64,000 nucleotides of DNA from Acidimicrobiales bacterium (GTDB taxonomy: Bacteria; Actinomycetota; Acidimicrobiia; Acidimicrobiales; SHLQ01). The notes under the pieces were generated by a model that searched no databases, was not told the DNA's origin, and saw only the letters and a list, made by a program, of their open reading frames with translations. Positions 59,435 through 64,000 of the stretch are shown here, one piece after another. How positions within the stretch are numbered: position 1 is the first letter of the stretch; every line of letters begins with the position of its first letter. The DNA lies in the NCBI GenBank assembly GCA_020628865.1, contig JAHDEJ010000016.1:34903-98902 (forward strand), in the 5' to 3' direction. A program made the position numbers and the translations under genes.

Positions 59435-60232
59435 GTGATTCCCCTCATCTGTCTGGACGTTGATGGCACTCTTGTGGGCAAATCGGGCCGAGTGTCCGAC
59501 GCTGTGTGGCAAGCCGCCGATCGAGCACGCTCGCGAGGCCAACACCTCGCCCTCGCCACCGCCCGTGGTGCCTTCGGGTCCTCATGGGACATGGCGCAAC
59601 GACTCGACCCGAACGGCTGGCACGTGTTCCACGCAGGCGGCGCAATCGTGCACGCCGACACGAGCGAAGCCCGCGGCGGCGCCGTGCCTCCCGCCGCCGT
59701 CATCACCGCGGCCGCAGTCGCCGAAGAGCACGGCTGGACGCTCGAGTACTACACCGCCGACGCCTACGCAGTCAGCGAGTCGAGCGAGCGAGCCATCGAC
59801 CACGCCGCACTCATGGGCGTGCCCTTCGAGTCACGCACCCGAGACCAACTCGACGGCGACATCGTCCGCCTCCAGTTCGTCGTGCCAGAAGAAGACTCCC
59901 CCACGGTTCTCTCCCACGGTGAAGCGCTCGGGCTCACCGGCACCTCCGCAACATCGCCGATCATGCCGGGCACCGCATTCGTGTCGTTCACCGTTGCCGG
60001 GGTCACCAAGGCGACCGGCATCGAACTGATCGCCAACGAACTCGGCCTCGGCCTCGGCGACGTCATGATGGTCGGCGACGGACACAACGACCTCCCCGCC
60101 CTCGCCGCCGTCGGCCACCCCGTTGCGATGGGCAACGCCGTCGCCGAAGCCAAGGAACTCGCCACCCACATCGTCGCCGACGTCGAGCTCGACGGCGTCG
60201 TCGAAGCCCTCGAGGTGTCCTCCACGGATTAA
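59435..60232 (+). CDS. HAD-family (Cof-type) phosphatase
   Basis: The 265-residue enzyme has HAD motif I LICLDVDGTLVGK, motif II ALATARG, the lysine region GVTKATGIELI and motif IV MMVGDGHNDLPAL, with a large C2-type cap, as in Cof/sugar-phosphate phosphatases. GTG 59435 is the start (CGGAG just upstream). It probably dephosphorylates a sugar phosphate or nucleotide. Divergent from the GYF-like gene (50-nt gap). Confidence 0.9.
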   Translation: MIPLICLDVDGTLVGKSGRVSDAVWQAADRARSRGQHLALATARGAFGSSWDMAQRLDPNGWHVFHAGGAIVHADTSEARGGAVPPAAVITAAAVAEEHGWTLEYYTADAYAVSESSERAIDHAALMGVPFESRTRDQLDGDIVRLQFVVPEEDSPTVLSHGEALGLTGTSATSPIMPGTAFVSFTVAGVTKATGIELIANELGLGLGDVMMVGDGHNDLPALAAVGHPVAMGNAVAEAKELATHIVADVELDGVVEALEVSSTD

Positions 60233-60255
60233 GGCCGTGTGACATCCACCCCAAT

Positions 60256-60269
60256 GTGTACGGATACAC
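60256..60269. promoter_or_regulatory. small inverted repeat upstream of small membrane gene
   Basis: GTGTA-CGGA-TACAC is a perfect short palindrome in an AT-richer stretch 56 nt before the proposed start of the small membrane protein gene. It may be an operator; no regulator is assigned. Confidence 0.3.
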
Positions 60270-60324
60270 AGCAATCCGTCACGTCGTCTGCTACAAATCA
60301 AGAACAGACGGTGGAACGTGCGGG

Positions 60325-60489
60325 ATGGTGGTTCACGTGGCGACGGAACAGGCAGAACTCGAATCGGCAGGCGTGTCTTCACTCACGCGGATGTCCACAC
60401 GCCGAAGCCTCGGCGTGGGGGCCATCATCATCGCGACGGCGGTCATGGCCACCTTCATGGCGATCAGCATCGCCTCTGCGTTCGGCTGA
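60325..60489 (+). CDS. small single-pass membrane protein
   Basis: A 54-residue protein (from ATG 60325) with a basic stretch (RMSTRRS) followed by one C-terminal helix (GVGAIIIATAVMATFMAISI). A GTG at 60256 would add 23 residues. No family recognised. It could be a small regulatory or anchor protein. Transcribed towards the large secreted protein gene. Confidence 0.5.
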   Translation: MVVHVATEQAELESAGVSSLTRMSTRRSLGVGAIIIATAVMATFMAISIASAFG

Positions 60490-60507
60490 CCCCGCCGGCC
60501 GGCGGCA

Positions 60508-63500
60508 TCAGCCGATCTGACAGAGCTCGTCCCCACCACCCGTGCGGCGGATGTAGTAGCCGTAGTCGACGTCGCCATCGGTGTCCACGTAGCTGAGCAC
60601 GCCGACGTTCGGCGTGTTCACCCAACCATCGCCACCGTTCTTGCCCGTCTCGAAGCGGATGATCTCCGTACCCGGCTTGTTCGTCCACTCGATGAGAACG
60701 CCATTGGCGACAGCCGTCGCCGTGCATGTGTCGGGGTCTGGCGGATCAACCGGATCGCCGTCGTTCTCACACGTGATGTCCTGCTTGCCGTTGCCGTCCT
60801 GCAGGTCGTACCGCAGCAGGTAGCTGTCGTTCAGGGTGCCGCCCGGCCACGTGGTCTGGGTTGCGTTCGCGACCAGCACGGCGAACGAACCATTGACCCG
60901 AAGCGCATACCGGTTCTCGCCCGGAACCGCCTCCCAATCGACCAGCACACCTCCGGCAACTTCCGTCACGACACAGTCGGCATCTGGACCGGGATCGACC
61001 GGACCCCCACCGTCGACCGCACACAGCTCGTCAGCGATCGGGCTGTCCGGGCGGCGGATGTAGTAGCCGAAGTCCGTGTCGCCATCCGTGTCCACGTAGG
61101 AGAGCACGCCGGCGTTCGGTGTCGCCACCCAGCCGTCGCCACCGTTCTTGCCCGTCTCGAATCGAATCACTTCGGTGCCGGCCTTGTCCTGCCACGTGAT
61201 ACGAACGCTCCCGTCCGCCAGCTCCTCGGCCAGGCACACGTCACCCGGAGGCGGGTCGACGGGACCGCCGTCGTCCACGTCGCACAGCTCGTCGCCGTTG
61301 CCGGTTCGGCGGATGTAGTAGCCGAAGTCCACATCGCCGTCGGCATCGACGTAGGACGTCTGCCCGGCCGCCGGCGTGGTCACCCAGCCGTCGCCGCCGT
61401 TGTTGCCTGACTCGAAGCGAATGATCTCCGTGCCGTCCTTGTCGGTCCACGACACCCGCACCCCGCCGTTGTCCAACTCCTCGGCGACACACACATCGCC
61501 GCCTCCACCGCCACCGCTGTAGGTCGCGATGAGCGTCTCGTTCACGTTCGCCGTCGGCCGAACCGCATCGCGGTCTTCGCCGTCGGACCACGACTGGAAG
61601 GTGTAGGCCACCCCGCCATCGGTCTGCGAGAACGGCGCCGAAATCTCGCGGTCCACGCCCGCCACGCTTTGGAACGAATACGGCGCCGTGAAGGTCTGGC
61701 CCTCGAGCTGCACATCGAGGCCGGCCGGCGACGTCTGCAGCGTGACCGTAGTGATCAACGGATCGATCCGGGCAGACGTCGTCCACGACGTACCGTCAGA
61801 ATCCGTCGCCGTCAGGTAGAGGGTCACCCACACGTTCGTTTCCGACTCGATCGCCGGCGGCACCGTGAAGCTGCCGTTGGCCCCGACAATTCCGTCGGTC
61901 AGCGGATGATCGTGGTCGTCGTGATTGAGGCGCACCTCCCATCGCAGATTCGCGCTCGGAATGGCGCCGTCCTCGGCGTCCGTCGCCGAACCGGAGAAGG
62001 TGATCGGCTTGCCCGCCTCGTAACCCGCACCCACATTGCCAACCGTGATCGTCGGCTGCGGCACCGTGTTGTTCGTGATGTTGATCTCCGCCGGGTTCGA
62101 CGTGACCGAGTCGTTTCCATTGCTCACCACAACCGTGAAATCGTCGCCATCATCGCCGTTGTCCACGTTCTCGATGGTCAGCCGCGGGCCGTTCTCGCCA
62201 TTGATGGCATTGCCGTTGCGGAACCACTGGTAGGTCACGTCACCGGGCGCAGAAGCGCCGACGAAGAACGAGGCGGTACCACCGACCGCGATCGACACAT
62301 CGCTCGGCTGGCTCGTGATCGAAATCTCGTTGACCTCGCCCACGAACTGAATCTTGCCAACGCCACCCCAAGCACCAACCTGATCGCCCTTGAACGTGCG
62401 GTCCAGGTAGTAGAGGTCGCCGTTGACCGGGGAGACGGCGAAGTCGACCAGGCCGGACACGCCCGGGTCGCCGTCGTCGAACAGGGTCATGAACTCGGTG
62501 GCCACACCCGTCGTCGTGTCCACGCTGACGATCTGACCGGAGCAGTAGTCGCCGGTGAAGTACTTGCCCCGAAGCTCCGTCGGGAAGGTCGGCACCGGTG
62601 TCTCGTAGAACGCTCCGCCGATGATGGCGCAACCGGAGATGGGCGTGCCCGGCACGTTCGGACCGTTCGCATCCGCATGCGGGAACGCCCAGAACGGATC
62701 CTCCAGATCGGGATTCGGGGTCGGCTCCGGCCCCTCCACCAGACGCCACCCGTAGTTGGCGCCCTCCTCAAGCACATTGAGCTCTTCCCAATCGTCCGAG
62801 CCCACATCACTGATGTAGATCTCGCCGGTGACCGGGTTCTCCTGCGTGTTCCACGGGTTCCGCAAGCCGTAGGCGTAGATGGCCCGGTTGTTGCCCTGGA
62901 ACTGGTTGTAGAACGGGTTGCTCGTGGGAATCGAACCGTTCGTGTTCAACCGGAGGACCGTGCCCTTCAGGTTGGTGTTGTCCTGTGCGTTCGGACCGAT
63001 GAGGTAGTCGCCCACCGTGACGTACAGGCGCCCATCGCTGCCGTGCTGCACCGCGCCGCCGTAGTGCAGATCCACGTCGGCGGTCGGGAAGTCGTCGAAC
63101 AGGACGACCTCGGTGTTCTGGTTCGCCGAGTTGCCCGTGACCGTGAACCGGGACAGACGCGGATTGCCCGGGTCATTGTCGTTCTTGTCATCGTCGTGCA
63201 CGTACATCACGTAGATGTAGCCATTCGCCGCAAAGTTGTTGTCGAACGCCATCGAGAACATGCCCCGATCGCCTTCCGTGTTCACCCGGTCCCTGATGTC
63301 GAGAAACGGCGTGTTGAGCGCCTGGTCGTTCACGATGATGACCGCACTGCCGTCGTCCTTCACGACCACGAGGCGACCGTCCGGAGCCATCGCCAACTGC
63401 ACCGGCGTGAAGATGTCCGTCTCGATCGTGAGATCCACAAAACCCTGCGGCGGAGCGGCCAGCGCATCCCGGATCGGAATGAAGGCCGCCAAGCCCAACA

Positions 63501-63585
63501 AGAGCACACCCAGGACCACGGCCATACGCCGCGCCACCAGCCCAGTTCGCAAGCCACTTTGCGTGACCATCAACGCTCCACTCAT
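60508..63585 (-). CDS. secreted glucose/sorbosone dehydrogenase-like protein with Ig-like and C-terminal repeats
   Basis: About 1025 residues. After a signal peptide (RRMAVVLGVLLLGLAAFIPI, then RDALA) comes a beta-propeller related to PQQ-dependent soluble aldose dehydrogenases (LAMAPDGRLVVVKDDG, GDRGMFSMAFDNNFAANGYI, YGLRNPWNTQENP, EGANYGWRLVEG). Next are an Ig-like domain (TSQPSDVSIAVGGTASFFV), a PKD-like domain, a repeat with YTFQSWSDG, and three copies of a roughly 75-residue module ending DFGYYIRR/DYGYYIRR plus a related one. The propeller suggests sugar oxidation outside the cell; the C-terminal modules may bind glycans. The start is uncertain (63585, 63570, 63618 or 63645); 63720 would overlap the divergent gene. 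Confidence 0.85.
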   Translation of the reverse strand: MSGALMVTQSGLRTGLVARRMAVVLGVLLLGLAAFIPIRDALAAPPQGFVDLTIETDIFTPVQLAMAPDGRLVVVKDDGSAVIIVNDQALNTPFLDIRDRVNTEGDRGMFSMAFDNNFAANGYIYVMYVHDDDKNDNDPGNPRLSRFTVTGNSANQNTEVVLFDDFPTADVDLHYGGAVQHGSDGRLYVTVGDYLIGPNAQDNTNLKGTVLRLNTNGSIPTSNPFYNQFQGNNRAIYAYGLRNPWNTQENPVTGEIYISDVGSDDWEELNVLEEGANYGWRLVEGPEPTPNPDLEDPFWAFPHADANGPNVPGTPISGCAIIGGAFYETPVPTFPTELRGKYFTGDYCSGQIVSVDTTTGVATEFMTLFDDGDPGVSGLVDFAVSPVNGDLYYLDRTFKGDQVGAWGGVGKIQFVGEVNEISITSQPSDVSIAVGGTASFFVGASAPGDVTYQWFRNGNAINGENGPRLTIENVDNGDDGDDFTVVVSNGNDSVTSNPAEINITNNTVPQPTITVGNVGAGYEAGKPITFSGSATDAEDGAIPSANLRWEVRLNHDDHDHPLTDGIVGANGSFTVPPAIESETNVWVTLYLTATDSDGTSWTTSARIDPLITTVTLQTSPAGLDVQLEGQTFTAPYSFQSVAGVDREISAPFSQTDGGVAYTFQSWSDGEDRDAVRPTANVNETLIATYSGGGGGGDVCVAEELDNGGVRVSWTDKDGTEIIRFESGNNGGDGWVTTPAAGQTSYVDADGDVDFGYYIRRTGNGDELCDVDDGGPVDPPPGDVCLAEELADGSVRITWQDKAGTEVIRFETGKNGGDGWVATPNAGVLSYVDTDGDTDFGYYIRRPDSPIADELCAVDGGGPVDPGPDADCVVTEVAGGVLVDWEAVPGENRYALRVNGSFAVLVANATQTTWPGGTLNDSYLLRYDLQDGNGKQDITCENDGDPVDPPDPDTCTATAVANGVLIEWTNKPGTEIIRFETGKNGGDGWVNTPNVGVLSYVDTDGDVDYGYYIRRTGGGDELCQIG

Positions 63586-63709
63586 GTTCAGCCCCACGAT
63601 CAACGTTCTCAACAGCATAGATTGCCACGTTCTGCGTCCCTTCATCCATGGATCAAACACCCCAAGGACGTCACCACCCCACGAACGGCCGACAAGTAGC
63701 GTTGGGCGC

Positions 63710-64000
63710 ATGCCGGACACCGCCGAAGTGGGAAACCAGCGCGATCAGATGCCTGCGTGGGTCCCGCGCGCCATCCTTTTGTTCTTCACTGGCGTTGTCG
63801 CCCTCTGGCTGCTCCAACGACTGTTCGAAGACCTCTCCGGCTTCCTCGTCACGATCCTCATCTCGTTCTTCTTCTCCTTTGCGCTCGAACCGGCCGTGAA
63901 CTGGCTCGAACGCAAGGGCTTCCGGCGGGGCCTCGGCACCCTCATCATGTTCTTCCTCGCCATCGCCGGAATCGCCCTGCTCAGCTTCATCGTCGGGACC
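63710..64000 (+). CDS. AI-2E family transporter, N-terminal part (runs off window)
   Basis: The frame from ATG 63710 is open to the window end (97 codons). After a short polar N-terminus (MPDTAEVGNQRDQ) it has WVPRAILLFFTGVVALWLL, then LVTILISFFFSFALEPAVNW with LERKGFRRGLGTL, which matches the N-terminus of AI-2E/PurR-regulated permeases (UPF0118). These membrane proteins export small molecules or act as sodium/proton antiporters; an autoinducer role is not general. Divergent from the secreted dehydrogenase-like gene. Confidence 0.85.
   Translation, partial: MPDTAEVGNQRDQMPAWVPRAILLFFTGVVALWLLQRLFEDLSGFLVTILISFFFSFALEPAVNWLERKGFRRGLGTLIMFFLAIAGIALLSFIVGT

Noticed and set aside
61669..63699. 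Plus-strand open frame of 676 codons opposite the secreted dehydrogenase-like gene
   Set aside because: Antisense artefact, rich in Arg/His/Val without domain motifs.
63586..63720. Start of the secreted dehydrogenase-like gene at 63720
   Set aside because: That start would overlap the coding region of the divergent AI-2E family gene (ATG 63710) and leave the signal peptide about 50 residues inside the protein; a start near 63585 is preferred.

Overview
The window is about 64 kb of GC-rich, densely packed bacterial chromosome. The gene set suggests an actinobacterium, most likely a free-living, possibly aquatic member of the Acidimicrobiia (Ilumatobacter-like). This is inferred from a 'conservon' signalling operon (sensor kinase, roadblock, DUF742, small GTPase), many lipoproteins with actinobacterial-style lipoboxes, a single-chain indolepyruvate:ferredoxin oxidoreductase and a partial cobalamin operon. 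No 16S or other marker gene is present, so the assignment is provisional.

Layout. 1-6.3 kb: a leftward run of indolepyruvate oxidoreductase, a glutamate-receptor-type potassium channel, a lipoprotein and the start of a TspO-like gene, with a divergent Lrp/AsnC regulator. 6.3-13.4 kb: EamA transporter, agmatinase-family enzyme, a MocR regulator divergent from a PNPOx-like/DJ-1-like pair, an MFS transporter and a TauE/SafE permease. 13.5-15.7 kb: a rhodanese whose catalytic cysteine codon is an in-frame TGA followed by a SECIS-like hairpin (a probable selenoprotein), then a solute-binding-like protein and an aldo/keto reductase. 15.7-24.3 kb: alditol oxidase, SDR, guanine deaminase, SH3 lipoprotein, and an ALDH/aminotransferase/crotonase/HAD catabolic run. 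24.3-29.8 kb: ammonium transporter, SHOCT protein and the conservon cvnABCD. 30-34 kb: cobalamin genes (cobQ, cbiZ, cbiB, cobD-like). 34-45.5 kb: RidA, NUDIX, Gfo/Idh/MocA, PilZ-like, glutamate dehydrogenase, VOC, fasciclin, a membrane diguanylate cyclase, M14 peptidase, OsmC, M20 amidohydrolase and a MerR-VOC fusion. 45.5-50.9 kb: TmrB-like kinase, RTX-repeat protein, hydrolase, MORN-like protein and TrmB. 51-55.6 kb: an accessory stretch of lipoproteins and immunity-like genes punctuated by three tRNA-Thr copies, one intact and two degenerate. 55.7-64 kb: a GGDEF-EAL protein, a GYF-like low-complexity protein, HAD phosphatase, a large secreted sugar-dehydrogenase-like protein and the start of an AI-2E family transporter.

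The most unusual features are: (1) the candidate selenocysteine rhodanese; (2) paired palindromic repeats with fixed 11-nt loops at two loci, each supplying the same five-residue tail (QVPGT) and stop codon to unrelated proteins; (3) the tRNA-Thr/pseudo-tRNA array bounding small cassettes with immunity-like genes; and (4) a 34-nt-period array of three hairpins with base-pair-preserving changes. Nitrogen handling recurs (Amt, glutamate dehydrogenase, guanine deaminase, agmatinase family, aromatic amino-acid oxidation), as does cyclic-di-GMP signalling (two GGDEF proteins and a PilZ-like protein).
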